From positions 372,001 through 436,000 of the forward strand of contig NZ_CP053382.1 of assembly GCF_014931605.1 (NCBI RefSeq): a stretch of 64,000 nucleotides of DNA, given 5' to 3'. Source of the DNA: Halomonas sp. MCCC 1A13316 (GTDB lineage Bacteria; Pseudomonadota; Gammaproteobacteria; Pseudomonadales; Halomonadaceae). The notes beneath the pieces were generated by a model. That model did not search any database. It saw only the letters and a program-made list of their open reading frames with translations, and had not been told where the DNA came from. The position numbers were made by a program, and so were the translations under genes. Positions 15,311 through 24,014 of the stretch are shown here, piece by piece (the first letter of the stretch is position 1; the number at the start of each line of letters is the position of its first letter).

Positions 15311-15865
15311 CTAGATAGTTTCGGCGAGTCGGGCTTCCAGTGCATCCAGCAAGGCGGTGGGATCCTCGGCATCGATCAGTTGTGTCCGGGTGCGGGCATT
15401 GAGGAAGCCATGCTCGACGGTCTGGTCGAGGAAGGTCAGCAGGGGGGAGTAGAAGCCGGCGGTATCGAGAACGCCGATGGGTTTGTCGTGAAGCCCCAGG
15501 TACTGCCAGGTCCAGGCCTCGAACAGCTCTTCCAGAGTGCCGATGCCACCGGGCAGGGCGATGAAGGCGTCGGCATGGGCGGCCATGCTTGCCTTGCGCT
15601 CGTGCATGTTGTTCACACGTATCAGCGTTGGTAGCCCCTCATGGGCCTGCTCGCGCTCCACCAGGTGATGGGGCATCACGCCGATCACGTCGCCGCCACC
15701 GGCCAGTACGGCGTTGGCCAGCTCCCCCATAAGGCCGATACGGGCACCGCCATAGACCAGGCCGTGACCGCGCGCGGCCATTTCCTGCCCGAGGGCTCGG
15801 GCGGCTTCAAGAAAGGCTGGGTCTCGGCCATCGCGGGAGCCCAGATAGACACAGAATTTCGACAT
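15311..15865 (-). CDS. LOG-family nucleotide 5'-monophosphate phosphoribohydrolase
   Basis: 184 residues, typical of TIGR00730/LOG. The signature PGGIGTLEELFE and the upstream R-K pair in HERKA form the active site, and YGGARIGLMG is the nucleotide-binding loop. Family enzymes cleave the N-glycosidic bond of cytokinin or purine nucleoside monophosphates. Cytokinin activity in this bacterium is not implied. Monocistronic. Confidence 0.92.
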   Translation of the reverse strand: MSKFCVYLGSRDGRDPAFLEAARALGQEMAARGHGLVYGGARIGLMGELANAVLAGGGDVIGVMPHHLVEREQAHEGLPTLIRVNNMHERKASMAAHADAFIALPGGIGTLEELFEAWTWQYLGLHDKPIGVLDTAGFYSPLLTFLDQTVEHGFLNARTRTQLIDAEDPTALLDALEARLAETI

Positions 15866-15931
15866 GCGCTTCTCCTTGGCAAGCTCCTATCCTAGCTGCC
15901 AGGGATTGGCTTCGAAAGCCTCGAAATAGCG

Positions 15932-16453
15932 TCAGGGCAGGCAGTCGGCTACGGCAAACTCGGTGTCGAGCCACTGGCCGATGACGTTATCACCACACAG
16001 GTGGTGGGCGTATTGGGTATGCAGGCAGCGAACCTGGTCCCAGTTGGCGATGCCGCCGATACCGCGCTCACGCAACACACCCTCGTAGCCGAGCCGCTCC
16101 ACCTCATGGCGCTGCGTTGTGCTCATATGGCGCCAGCGGGCGTCCACGTAATCGCGGTGGCTGGCATGGTAGGCAGCGAGAAAATCGCAATCTTCCCGCA
16201 GTCTTGCTTCAATCTGTTTGATGACACCACTGGCCTCGATACGGGAGATAGCGATCTTGAGGCGTTCGGAGCAGAGCCAGTAGAGGGTGGGAAACGGCTT
16301 GCCGTCGACGATGGGCGCCATGCGCAGTACCAGAGGGGTGCCTTCACCGTCAACGGCAGCGACCGCCTCGATACCGCGCGGAGCGCGGCCCAATTGCTCG
16401 GCGATGATGGCCAACTGTCGGGCGTCAGGCATTTGGTCGGTCTGGATCACCAT
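15932..16453 (-). CDS. DUF501 domain protein
   Basis: 173 residues. The DUF501 pattern is present: PRGIEAVAA near the N-terminus, FPTLYWLCSERL in the middle and a C-terminal GIGGIANWDQVRCLHTQYAHHL with conserved Cys/His. Function unknown in the family. Its start overlaps the upstream small gene by 29 bp, so the two are probably cotranslated. No signal peptide. Confidence 0.85.
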   Translation of the reverse strand: MVIQTDQMPDARQLAIIAEQLGRAPRGIEAVAAVDGEGTPLVLRMAPIVDGKPFPTLYWLCSERLKIAISRIEASGVIKQIEARLREDCDFLAAYHASHRDYVDARWRHMSTTQRHEVERLGYEGVLRERGIGGIANWDQVRCLHTQYAHHLCGDNVIGQWLDTEFAVADCLP

Positions 16454-16754
16454 CGGCAGGTTCCCTTACGAACTTGTTGGAGCGGCCCACGGCGCGGAAG
16501 AAGGTCCGGTTGAGCTGCTCGGGCGTCGGCACGTAGCCACGCCATTGGCGTTCGCAGTACTCGTTGGCCCGTGCCATCAGCACGTCGTAGAGGCGATTGA
16601 ACGGCGCATCATAATCGTAGGGGTCGGCGCCGAACAAGCGGATATGCGGGTAGTCGGCGAACCGCTCCACGAAGTAGCGCTCCAGATCGGCTTCCACGGC
16701 GCGGTGCTGGGCCACGTTGTCGGGGTCGAGCCAGAGATTGTAGCGGATGGCCAT
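16425..16754 (-). CDS. conserved small protein, function unknown
   Basis: 109 residues starting at MAIRYNLWLD, chosen because GGCAGGAG lies ~7 nt upstream; the frame extends 21 codons further but without support. It is acidic to neutral with many aromatic residues (DLERYFVERFADYPHIRLFG, YDAPFNRLYDVL), and no membrane segment or signal. I do not recognise a domain. The 29-bp overlap with the DUF501 gene suggests linked expression. Confidence 0.7.
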   Translation of the reverse strand: MAIRYNLWLDPDNVAQHRAVEADLERYFVERFADYPHIRLFGADPYDYDAPFNRLYDVLMARANEYCERQWRGYVPTPEQLNRTFFRAVGRSNKFVREPADGDPDRPNA

Positions 16755-16842
16755 GATGGACTCCTGCCAGCGATGAATGGCCCGTCGTTCTACCGGGTCA
16801 TGTAGCTTTGACCACATGAGACCATGTTTGGCTCATGCGGGA

Positions 16843-17313
16843 TCAGGTGCGTGCCAGCGGGGCCAGGCGTGCTTGGCATAGGCGGATCAGGTCGGCAGGC
16901 GCCAGGGCGATCTCCAGGCCGCGACGCCCGCCGCTGACGTGCAGCCGTCCGAGCGTCTCGGCGCTGGCGTCGAGAAACGTGGGCAGTCGTTTCTTCTGCC
17001 CCAGGGGACTTATGCCACCCAGCACGTATCCCGTGGCTCGCTCCGCCTCAGCCGCCTCGGCCATGCTGGCACGACGCGCCCCGGCTACCTTGGCCAGCGC
17101 CTTGAGATCGAGCTGGCTGGTGACCGGCACGATGCCGACCGCCAGGCGGCCATCTTCGAGGCGGGCAACCAGCGTCTTGAACACCGTGTGCGGAGCGAGC
17201 CCCAGAGCGTTCGCAGCCTCCTCGCCGTAGACCGGTGCGCGGGGGTCGTGCTCGTAGTCGAGCAGCTCGAAGGCGGCACCGTCGCGTTCCAGCACCTTGA
17301 CGGCCGGGGTCAT
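16843..17313 (-). CDS. ybaK: Cys-tRNA(Pro)/Cys-tRNA(Cys) deacylase, YbaK/EbsC type
   Basis: 156 residues. YbaK fold: DYEHDP near the N-terminus, VFKTLVAR (conserved Lys), the strand GIVPVTSQLDLKALAKV and GYVLGGISPLGQKKRLP with the GG-S-P-GQKK signature. YbaK frees tRNA(Pro) from misloaded cysteine, working with prolyl-tRNA synthetase. The ATG overlaps the stop of the upstream thioesterase gene by 4 bp, so the pair forms an operon. Confidence 0.95.
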   Translation of the reverse strand: MTPAVKVLERDGAAFELLDYEHDPRAPVYGEEAANALGLAPHTVFKTLVARLEDGRLAVGIVPVTSQLDLKALAKVAGARRASMAEAAEAERATGYVLGGISPLGQKKRLPTFLDASAETLGRLHVSGGRRGLEIALAPADLIRLCQARLAPLART

Positions 17314-17723
17314 GCGCTGGCCGGCTCAGCGATCGGCTGTAGGTGGGCTTCGAGCGCTGCACGCAGCTCGCCCTCGATGGGTACGGCGCGCTTGGTGTCG
17401 TGATCGAAGTGCACCATTACGGTATGGCCCAGGTTGGTCATCTCGCCCTTCTGCCACGCCTCCTGGGTCACGGTGAAGGAGCTGTTGCCCAGCCGTGAAA
17501 CATAGGTACGAATCTCGACATCGCTGCCGTAGTGCAGCTCGGCACGATAGTCGATCTCCATGCGCGCCATGATCAGCCGCCACTTGCGCGGATCCAGGTC
17601 CGGCGTGAACAGGCGGAACAGGTCGTTGCGTGCCAGCTCGAACCAGGCCGGCAGCCGGGTATTGTTGACATGACCCAGGGCATCGGTGTCGTAGAAGGCG
17701 GGTTCGATGGTGCGCACGAACAT
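17310..17723 (-). CDS. acyl-CoA thioesterase (4HBT hotdog fold)
   Basis: 137 residues from MFVRTIEPAF. AGAGGAAT lies upstream of this ATG, and the longer frame before it is Cys/Trp-rich and not protein-like. The hotdog fold carries YDTDALGHVNNTRLPAWFE, the 4-hydroxybenzoyl-CoA thioesterase/YbgC motif with Asp as the likely catalytic residue, and ending TVMVHFDHDTKRAVPI. It would hydrolyse acyl-CoA thioesters. Chain preference is not predictable. First gene of a two-gene unit with ybaK. Confidence 0.9.
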   Translation of the reverse strand: MFVRTIEPAFYDTDALGHVNNTRLPAWFELARNDLFRLFTPDLDPRKWRLIMARMEIDYRAELHYGSDVEIRTYVSRLGNSSFTVTQEAWQKGEMTNLGHTVMVHFDHDTKRAVPIEGELRAALEAHLQPIAEPASA

Positions 17724-17799
17724 GGGGATTCCTCTGTCTCTTGTGGTCTTGTGGCGTGGCGTTGGTAGCCTGACAGCATTGCCCCGAGCAAACGCTAGG

Positions 17800-18615
17800 T
17801 CAAGTGCGGGCCGCCTGCCTTGCGCCGTGCCAGGCCTGCAGGCGCATCCAGCCCAGCAGCCACAGGGTGGCCACGGCAAAGCCTGCCAGAGTGCCCCACA
17901 GCAGGCCCAGGGTGGCATAGGTGAGCGATACGCAGAGCGCATAGCAGAGCAGTGCGCCCAGGCCGGCCGGGTAATGCTTGATGACCGTGGCGGCCGGCGC
18001 GGCGCCGTGGGTGAGGTGCAGAATCACCAGCAGGGGGTACATCGAGATCGGAAACGCCGCCAGCATGCCGGTCCATGACGTCGGCAGCACATGGGCCAGG
18101 CCGGTAACCACGAAGACGATGATGGTGGCCAGCCCGGCGCGAAGTGCAAGCGGCTTCCAGCGTGAGCTGTCGTGGCGCATCGTGACACGGGTTTCTGGCA
18201 CGTGCCGATAGAGCCAAGTGAAGGCAAAGATGGCAACCAGCGTCACCAGGGTGCCGCTCAGGCGGTCGAATTCGAAGCGCGTCAGCACGAGGCTTGTCAG
18301 CCACCACGCAGTGAGGCCGCCCGCCGTGCCGGCGAGTACACCGACGAGGCCGTCGCGGCGTCCGCAAACCAGGTATCCGCAGCCCAGCGCCATGGTGGCG
18401 GTGAAACCCGCCAGGCTGAATACGGCGCTCTCTGCGGCGAAGCCCGGCGAGATCTCCAGGCCGATGAAGAACAGTGCAATGGCGGTACCCAGCGGGTAGC
18501 CGGAAAGCAGACCGGCCACCCGCGTACTGACGCGCTCGGCAACGACCGACAGGCCGAGCACGATACCGATCGATACCGCGAGCTTGGCCAGTTGCCAGCT
18601 CAGAGGGACATCCAT
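17800..18615 (-). CDS. polytopic membrane protein with internal duplication
   Basis: 271 residues and about eight to ten hydrophobic segments, so an inner-membrane protein. The two halves align almost without gaps: RVAGLLSGYPLGTAIALFF (around residue 32) against SWTGMLAAFPISMYPLLVI (around residue 178), and the flanking helices follow the same order. The central loop (DSSRWKPL) is the most polar part. A duplicated 5-TM architecture suggests a small transporter. I do not recognise the family, and no substrate is inferred. Standing alone, 76 bp beyond the thioesterase promoter region. Confidence 0.7.
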   Translation of the reverse strand: MDVPLSWQLAKLAVSIGIVLGLSVVAERVSTRVAGLLSGYPLGTAIALFFIGLEISPGFAAESAVFSLAGFTATMALGCGYLVCGRRDGLVGVLAGTAGGLTAWWLTSLVLTRFEFDRLSGTLVTLVAIFAFTWLYRHVPETRVTMRHDSSRWKPLALRAGLATIIVFVVTGLAHVLPTSWTGMLAAFPISMYPLLVILHLTHGAAPAATVIKHYPAGLGALLCYALCVSLTYATLGLLWGTLAGFAVATLWLLGWMRLQAWHGARQAART

Positions 18616-18651
18616 TGATTCATTCCTTGGTGGAAATGACGCTAAAGGCCA

Positions 18652-19098
18652 TTAGATGAGGCGTAAGCCCTGACGGTCTGCCCAGGCGGCTCCCACCGCG
18701 TGGGTCAACTTCTCCTGTAGGTGGGCTGGCAAGGCGGCACGCGCCTCGTCGGCACTGGCAAACTCGCGATTACGCAACCAGCAATAGGCCCAGGCGCAAG
18801 CTTCGTCGTCGCTTTTCGGTAGCGGGCGCGCCGGCATTTGAATCAGCAGGAAGGCGGCGGTGCGTGCCGCCCAAAGCGGAATGCTATCCTCTGCCTCTGG
18901 CTGGCACCACGCTTTGAGCATTGCCCCGTCAGGAGTGACCTCGGGCTCGCCCAGGCGAGCCACCCGTGCCGTCTCGGCCAGTATCAGCGCGAGGCGGTCC
19001 GGATCGCCCTGGCCGAGCTCGAGCCACTGATCGATCAGCGCCGGCATGCCCCGACGTACCTTGGCATAGAAGCCGCTTTGCGGCATGGTCTTGCTCAT
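18652..19098 (-). CDS. conserved hypothetical protein
   Basis: 148 residues from MSKTMPQSGFYAKV, where the protein-like composition starts; GGGAAG lies 8-13 nt upstream. Visible features are a run of Trp/Ala-rich helices (AWAYCWLRNREFASADEARAA) and no signal or TM segment. No family recognised. It is divergent from the PatB-type lyase gene, and the two share a 24-bp intergenic region, so their promoters must overlap into the coding parts. Confidence 0.65.
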   Translation of the reverse strand: MSKTMPQSGFYAKVRRGMPALIDQWLELGQGDPDRLALILAETARVARLGEPEVTPDGAMLKAWCQPEAEDSIPLWAARTAAFLLIQMPARPLPKSDDEACAWAYCWLRNREFASADEARAALPAHLQEKLTHAVGAAWADRQGLRLI

Positions 19099-19122
19099 AC
19101 TGCTGCTTCCCGAGGAGAGGAA

Positions 19123-20301
19123 ATGGAGTTCGATTTTGCCACGCCTATCGAGCGTCGCCACCCCGATCGGGGCCAATGGCCATCGCAGAAGTGGCATCGC
19201 TATGATGCCAGCATCTTGCCGCTGTGGGTGGCCGACATGGATTTTCGCTCGCCTCCCGAGGTGATCGAGGCGCTGCAGGCACGGGTCGATCATGGCGTCT
19301 TCGGTTATGGACTGGTGTCCGACAGCCTCAAGCGCACCCTGTGCGAGTGGAGCGCACGTGAATACGACTGGCCGATCGAGCCGGAATGGCAGCTGTGGCT
19401 ACCCGGTGTAGTGCCGGCCCTGCACTTGGCCAGCCTGGCGCTGACCGAACCGGATGAGGGAGTGCTGACGATTACGCCCATCTATCCGCCCTTCCTCAAG
19501 GTGGCCGAGCGCACCGGGCGGCTTGCCCAGCAGGCGCCTCTGGGCGAGCCGGGCGCCCCCGGCGAGCCCTGGCGGCTCGATCTGGAGGCGCTGGAGGCGG
19601 CGATTACACCCGAGACGCGGCTGCTGCTGTGGTGCCACCCGCACAACCCCACCGGTCGTGTATGGCGTCATGAGGAACTGGCCGGCCTGGCAGTGCTGGT
19701 CGAGCGTCACGACCTGCTGGTGGTGTCCGACGAATTGCACTGCGATCTTCTGCTCGACGAAGGTGCCATGCACCGACCGTTGGCCGCGGCCTTTCCGGCG
19801 CTTGCGGCGCGAACCATCACGCTGTGGGCGCCCTCCAAGACCTTCAACCTCGCCGGCCTCACCGCGGCCTGTGCGGTGATTCCGGATGTTTCGCTGAGGC
19901 AACGCTTCGCCGAGTCAACGCGGGGGTTGATGCCGGACGTGAACGTGCTGGGGCTGGTGGCCGCCGAGGTGGCCTATGCCCAGTGCGAACCTTGGCGTCG
20001 AGAGCTGATCGAGGTGCTGCGTGGCCACCGCCAGGCCCTGGCTGAGCGCGTCTCCCAGTGGCCGGGCGTAAGCATGAGCGTTCCTCAGTCCACTTACCTC
20101 GCCTGGCTCGATCTGCGCCGCGCCGAAGGGTTGGCGCACCGTGAGGGTTCGCCTCAGCAAGTGCTGATGGAGCAGGCGGGCGTGGCGCTCTCCGATGGCG
20201 CCGACTTCGGCTGGCCGGGCTTCGTGCGGCTCAATTTCGGCACCACCGCAGCACAACTCGAAGAGGCTCTGAAGCGTCTCGATAAGGTACTGAAGGGGTG
20301 A
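19123..20301 (+). CDS. PLP-dependent C-S lyase, PatB/MalY type
   Basis: 392 residues from the ATG preceded by GAGGAGAGG; an in-frame extension upstream overlaps the divergent gene and is rejected. Fold-type I aminotransferase: WVADMDFRSPPEV near the N-terminus, HNPTGRVW, SDELHCDLL (Asp binding the pyridine N) and the PLP lysine in WAPSKTFNLAGL. PatB/MalY enzymes are cystathionine beta-lyases that release homocysteine, pyruvate and ammonia; MalY also represses mal genes in E. coli. Methionine pathway role is inferred from family. Confidence 0.92.
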   Translation: MEFDFATPIERRHPDRGQWPSQKWHRYDASILPLWVADMDFRSPPEVIEALQARVDHGVFGYGLVSDSLKRTLCEWSAREYDWPIEPEWQLWLPGVVPALHLASLALTEPDEGVLTITPIYPPFLKVAERTGRLAQQAPLGEPGAPGEPWRLDLEALEAAITPETRLLLWCHPHNPTGRVWRHEELAGLAVLVERHDLLVVSDELHCDLLLDEGAMHRPLAAAFPALAARTITLWAPSKTFNLAGLTAACAVIPDVSLRQRFAESTRGLMPDVNVLGLVAAEVAYAQCEPWRRELIEVLRGHRQALAERVSQWPGVSMSVPQSTYLAWLDLRRAEGLAHREGSPQQVLMEQAGVALSDGADFGWPGFVRLNFGTTAAQLEEALKRLDKVLKG

Positions 20302-20315
20302 GGCACAAGAGCTGA

Positions 20316-20334
20316 GGCGGCCCTCGGGGCCGCC
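20316..20334. terminator. GC hairpin between convergent genes
   Basis: GGCGGCCCTCGGGGCCGCC is a strong hairpin between the convergent lyase and cnoX genes. There is no T tract on either side, so intrinsic termination is only likely, not certain. Confidence 0.45.
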
Positions 20335-20355
20335 AACGGGCGGAACGGTACGTGC

Positions 20356-21288
20356 TCAGTACAGCAGCGTGAACAGCTTGCGGCGATAGGTGACGGTCAA
20401 GGGGTGGTCGGCACCCAGAGCATCGAAGACTCGCAGCAGGGTCAGGCGTGCCGCGTCATCTCCGTAGCTACGATCCTTGCGCATCACGCCGAGAAGTCCT
20501 TCCAGTCCGGCTTCGTAGTTGCCATCGGCGACCTGGCGCAGGGCGCGCTTGAAGTTCGCTTCGCTGTCATCGCGATCACCAAGGGCTGCCAGCTCCTCGT
20601 CGGAGGGTGCTTCCTTGCGGAACTCAATGCTGGCACGTACGCCGCGTGCCGGAGCGGCGTCACGTTCCTCTGGCGGAAGGTTGTCGAGCAGGGCTAACGC
20701 CTCTTCACTACGGCCCTCCGCGACCAGCGACCGGGCCAGCTCCACCTGGTAGGGGTAGTGCTCGGGATTTTGCTGTACGAGCTCTTCGTAAAGGGCACGG
20801 GCCGTGGCAGTGTCGCCCTGAGCCAGGGCCTCGGCAGCTTGTTCCTCAGGGCTGGCTGGGGTGTCCTCCGGCGCGGGGAAGTAGCGCGACAACCATTCGC
20901 GAATTTCCTTCTCAGGTAATGCCCCCTGGAAGTGATCCACCAGCCCCCCCTGGCTGATCAGCTTGACGTCGGGCACCGAACGCACGCCGAGCTGGGCGGC
21001 GATCTCCTGGTTTTCCTCGATGTTGAGCTTGGCCAGGATGAAAGTGCCGCGATACTCCCGGGTCAGTTTCTCGAGAATCGGCATCAACGCCTTGCACGGC
21101 TGGCACCAAGGGGCCCAGCAGTCGAGCAGCACCGGCACCTGCATGGAGAATTCCAGCAACTGCTGGATATTGTCGCGATCGACATCGATGATCAGCTGCT
21201 CATCGCTGGGTGCCGCCTCCTGCGAGGTGGAGGGAGATTCCTGAGACGCCGTCAGCGGGGCGCCATTGCGAGGGTCAACGATGGACAT
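20356..21288 (-). CDS. cnoX: CnoX/YbbN-like thioredoxin-TPR co-chaperone
   Basis: 310 residues. N-terminal thioredoxin domain (residues ~30-140) with active site WCQPC, then a TPR-like region (AEALAQGDTATARALYEELVQQNPEHYPYQVELARSLVAEG and on, described by position ~150-290). This is the CnoX/YbbN architecture, a holdase that protects substrates from oxidation by hypochlorous acid and hands them to GroEL/DnaK. E. coli CnoX has lost the first cysteine. This one has both, so it may also reduce disulfides. No signal peptide: cytoplasmic. Confidence 0.93.
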   Translation of the reverse strand: MSIVDPRNGAPLTASQESPSTSQEAAPSDEQLIIDVDRDNIQQLLEFSMQVPVLLDCWAPWCQPCKALMPILEKLTREYRGTFILAKLNIEENQEIAAQLGVRSVPDVKLISQGGLVDHFQGALPEKEIREWLSRYFPAPEDTPASPEEQAAEALAQGDTATARALYEELVQQNPEHYPYQVELARSLVAEGRSEEALALLDNLPPEERDAAPARGVRASIEFRKEAPSDEELAALGDRDDSEANFKRALRQVADGNYEAGLEGLLGVMRKDRSYGDDAARLTLLRVFDALGADHPLTVTYRRKLFTLLY

Positions 21289-21485
21289 GGAAACGGCCTT
21301 GAACGAAAGGTGAGTTTGTTCGAAAGATGCGGGTAAAGGCAGCGGGATTCAAGGGGCGGGTGCTAGCTTCGTCGTCGCGTTGGCCAGCGGGTCGCCGTGG
21401 GCGCGGCATCAACCCCGGGGCTGTGATAGTCTCGTCTACGTTCGGCCGTATCGGGGCCGAGCATCCAGACAAGAGGACCCGTGGG

Positions 21486-22154
21486 ATGGCAACGTACCGA
21501 CTGAATGGCGATAGCGAGCTGATCGACAACCCTTCTCCGCGGTGCGCCTGCATGCTGGTGCTGGATACCTCCGCGTCGATGTTCGGCCCGCCGATTCGCG
21601 AATTGAACGCTGGCGTCCAGGCTTTCATCTCGGCGATTCAGGAGGACGACATGGCCGCCTGCTCGGTCGAGCTCGGGGTAATCACCGCCGGGGGCAAGGT
21701 GACCGAGCAGTTGCCCTTCACCACTGCCATGAACATCTCGCAGTGCCGCCAATTCAGCGCCTCCGGCCTGACGCCGCTGGGCGGTGCCATGGAGCTGGCG
21801 CTGGACCGCCTGGAGGAGCGCACTGCGGCCTATCGCAAGGCTGGCGTGGCCTACTACCAGCCCTGGCTCGTCGTGATCAGCGACGGTGTGCCGACCGACC
21901 AGTGGCAGGCAGCTTCGGTGAGGGCGCGCACCCTGGCCCAGCAGCGTAAGCTGGTGGTCATGCCGGTGGGTGTCGAGGAGGCCGATCTCGAAGCACTGAG
22001 TGCCTTTTCCACCCGACCGGCCAAGCGCCTCGAAGGGCTGAAGTTTCGTGAGTTCTTCCTGTGGCTCTCGGCCAGCATGAGTCGCGTCTCGGCGTCTTCG
22101 TCGACTACCGACCAGGTCAAGCTGCCGCCGACGGACAGTTGGGACAGCATCTAG
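21486..22154 (+). CDS. vWA domain protein, YegL/TerY-like
   Basis: 222 residues from ATG at 21486; the frame upstream of it is not protein-like. A single von Willebrand A domain fills the protein: MIDAS DTSASM (residues ~25-30), the Thr in SGLTPLGGAM and the Asp in VISDGVPTD, so metal binding should be intact. C-terminal tail (after ~195) is Ser/Thr-rich and could be phosphorylated by the adjacent kinase. First gene of a three-gene unit vWA-kinase-PP2C, the arrangement known as the TerY-P triad and found as yegL/yegI/yegK in E. coli. The role of the triad in this organism is not known. Confidence 0.88.
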   Translation: MATYRLNGDSELIDNPSPRCACMLVLDTSASMFGPPIRELNAGVQAFISAIQEDDMAACSVELGVITAGGKVTEQLPFTTAMNISQCRQFSASGLTPLGGAMELALDRLEERTAAYRKAGVAYYQPWLVVISDGVPTDQWQAASVRARTLAQQRKLVVMPVGVEEADLEALSAFSTRPAKRLEGLKFREFFLWLSASMSRVSASSSTTDQVKLPPTDSWDSI

Positions 22155-22183
22155 AATGGATGCGTGACGACGAAGGAGGCCGA

Positions 22184-23167
22184 GTGTTGGCACGCGCACT
22201 GGTGGTGACGGATTCGCAGGGCAAGGAGCGCCGACTCGGCAAGCGTCTCGAGCGCGGAGGGGAGGGCGAGATCTTCGCCCTGCGCGATCGCCTCGACGTG
22301 ATCGTCAAGTGGTACTACCCCGAAGTGCTCGAAAGACGCGGTGAAGAGCTTCACCGCAAGGTCGAGGCCATGCGCAGCTTGCGTGATGCCCACATGACCC
22401 GCGATGTTTGCTGGCCGCTGATTCGGGTATTCGACGAGCGGCACCGCTGGATCGGGTTCGCCATGTACCGAGCGCGCGGGGTAAAGATGAGCTTCCTCGC
22501 CCACGCCCTGCTCTGTCAGCGCTACTTCCCCGGTCTCGATCGTCGTCGTATCGTCGGTTACCTGATCCGCTTCGTCGAGATCGTCCAGCAGTTGCACGAG
22601 GCCGGGGTCTGTATCGGCGACTACAACCTCAACAATGTCTTCTGTGTCCCTGCCTCTGAGCAGGTGACGCTGATCGACTGTGACAGCTACCAGTTACGTG
22701 TCGACGGCACCTTCTACCCTTGTCCCGTGGGCAGCCCCGACATGACGCCCAAGGAGCATCAGGGCGTCTCCTTCCGCCATATCGTGCGTTCGCCGCGCAG
22801 CGAGGCCTTTTCGCTCGCCATCGTGCTGTTCAAGTGCCTGATGCTGGGACGCCATCCCTACGACATCGTCGGGGGCGACGACCCGGTGCGCAACCTGCGG
22901 CGCGGCAACTTCGCCTACGGCCGCGGCCAGCGCGACGTGCCCCAGGGTGTGTGGTACGAACTCTGGAGTGAACTGCCCGACACCATTCGAGATATGTTCG
23001 TGACGACTTTCACGGTAGGGGCCGATGCGCCCATCCAGCGAGCCACGCTGGCCCAGTGGCATGCCGCATTGAGCGATTACCGTGAGGCAATGACGACTGG
23101 CCAGTTTGCCGTACAGCTGGCCAAGCCCGGTCGCTCGCAGCGTTCGCAGGTACTGCATGCCCGTTGA
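22184..23167 (+). CDS. protein kinase-like protein, YegI/TerY-P triad
   Basis: 327 residues from GTG at 22184, chosen because AAGGAGG lies at 22173-22179; TTG at 22187 and ATG at 22160 are alternatives. A eukaryotic-like kinase fold is visible: Gly-rich loop LERGGEGEIF, VAIK-like lysine in VIVKWY, catalytic loop IGDYNLNN (Asp and Asn kept, HRD changed to IGD) and DCDSYQ in place of DFG. It lacks the long C-terminal extension of E. coli YegI. Starts 29 bp after the vWA gene and overlaps the PP2C gene by 11 bp, so all three are one operon. Active kinase likely, targets unknown. Confidence 0.85.
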   Translation: MLARALVVTDSQGKERRLGKRLERGGEGEIFALRDRLDVIVKWYYPEVLERRGEELHRKVEAMRSLRDAHMTRDVCWPLIRVFDERHRWIGFAMYRARGVKMSFLAHALLCQRYFPGLDRRRIVGYLIRFVEIVQQLHEAGVCIGDYNLNNVFCVPASEQVTLIDCDSYQLRVDGTFYPCPVGSPDMTPKEHQGVSFRHIVRSPRSEAFSLAIVLFKCLMLGRHPYDIVGGDDPVRNLRRGNFAYGRGQRDVPQGVWYELWSELPDTIRDMFVTTFTVGADAPIQRATLAQWHAALSDYREAMTTGQFAVQLAKPGRSQRSQVLHAR

Positions 23168-24014
23168 ACCGACTCTTTCCCACGGCGAACCGATGTCGGC
23201 GTGGTCGACGCTTTACGTGGCCACCACTGGGCTGAGCCATCTTGAAGGCATTCCGCCGCTGCCATGCCAGGATGCCGCTGGCGCCGCCTCGAGCCCTCGG
23301 CCTATGCTCGCGGTGGCCGACGGAGCGGGCAGCTCTCCGGCTTCGGACCTGGGTGCCCGTTCCCTTGTAGCCGCCATGCTGCGCCTGGCCGAGACTCTGG
23401 AGGTGCAACTGGCCTGGCTGCTCGATGCCGACGCCGAGCCAGACCCCGAGGCCGTACGCCAATTCTCCGAGTTGCTGGTGCGTCATGCCCGAGGCACGCT
23501 CGAAGACCTTGCGACCGAGCTGCACCGGCCGGTTCGGGACCTGCGCTGTACCCTGCTGCTCGTCGTCGTGGGACACTCACGGCTACTATGGCTGAAGGTT
23601 GGGGATGGCGAAATCGTGCTGGAGCGCGCGACGCCCGTTACGGTGCGGGAGGGAGAGGAGCCCGGGCTGGCTCCGCACCTTTCCATCCTCGGTGAGCGCG
23701 GCAAGGGTGAATTCGCCAATCAGACGGTTTTCGTCGATGAACGCCTTGCCTTAGAGCAGACGCAGCATGGCTGTGTATCGGCGGCTGCCCTGACCGGCAT
23801 CGCGCTGCTGAGCGATGGCGCTGCAGAGAAGCTGGTCTCGCTCGACGGCCAGCAGGTCTCGGGGCAGCTCAGCCACTGGCTCGACGACCTGCGCCAGGGA
23901 CGGCTGCGCCAGCGCGACCTGGTGCGCCGCTTCTACAGCGAGGAGTTCTGCCGTGGTACCAGCGGCGATGATCGCAGCATCGCCCTGTTGGCCAGGAAGA
24001 TGGAGGCGCTGTGA
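23157..24014 (+). CDS. PP2C-family Ser/Thr phosphatase, YegK/PphC-like
   Basis: 285 residues from ATG at 23157, inside the end of the kinase gene; ATG at 23193 is possible. PP2C metal-binding motifs: PCQDAAG near the N-terminus, AVADGAGSSPASDLGARS, the late LLSDGAAEK and the C-terminal GDDRSIALLA. E. coli YegK (PphC) with the same neighbourhood is a demonstrated PP2C-like phosphatase. It would reverse phosphorylation by the adjacent kinase, with the vWA protein as a candidate substrate or scaffold. Last gene of the triad; 213 bp without a gene follow. Confidence 0.88.
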   Translation: MPVEPTLSHGEPMSAWSTLYVATTGLSHLEGIPPLPCQDAAGAASSPRPMLAVADGAGSSPASDLGARSLVAAMLRLAETLEVQLAWLLDADAEPDPEAVRQFSELLVRHARGTLEDLATELHRPVRDLRCTLLLVVVGHSRLLWLKVGDGEIVLERATPVTVREGEEPGLAPHLSILGERGKGEFANQTVFVDERLALEQTQHGCVSAAALTGIALLSDGAAEKLVSLDGQQVSGQLSHWLDDLRQGRLRQRDLVRRFYSEEFCRGTSGDDRSIALLARKMEAL

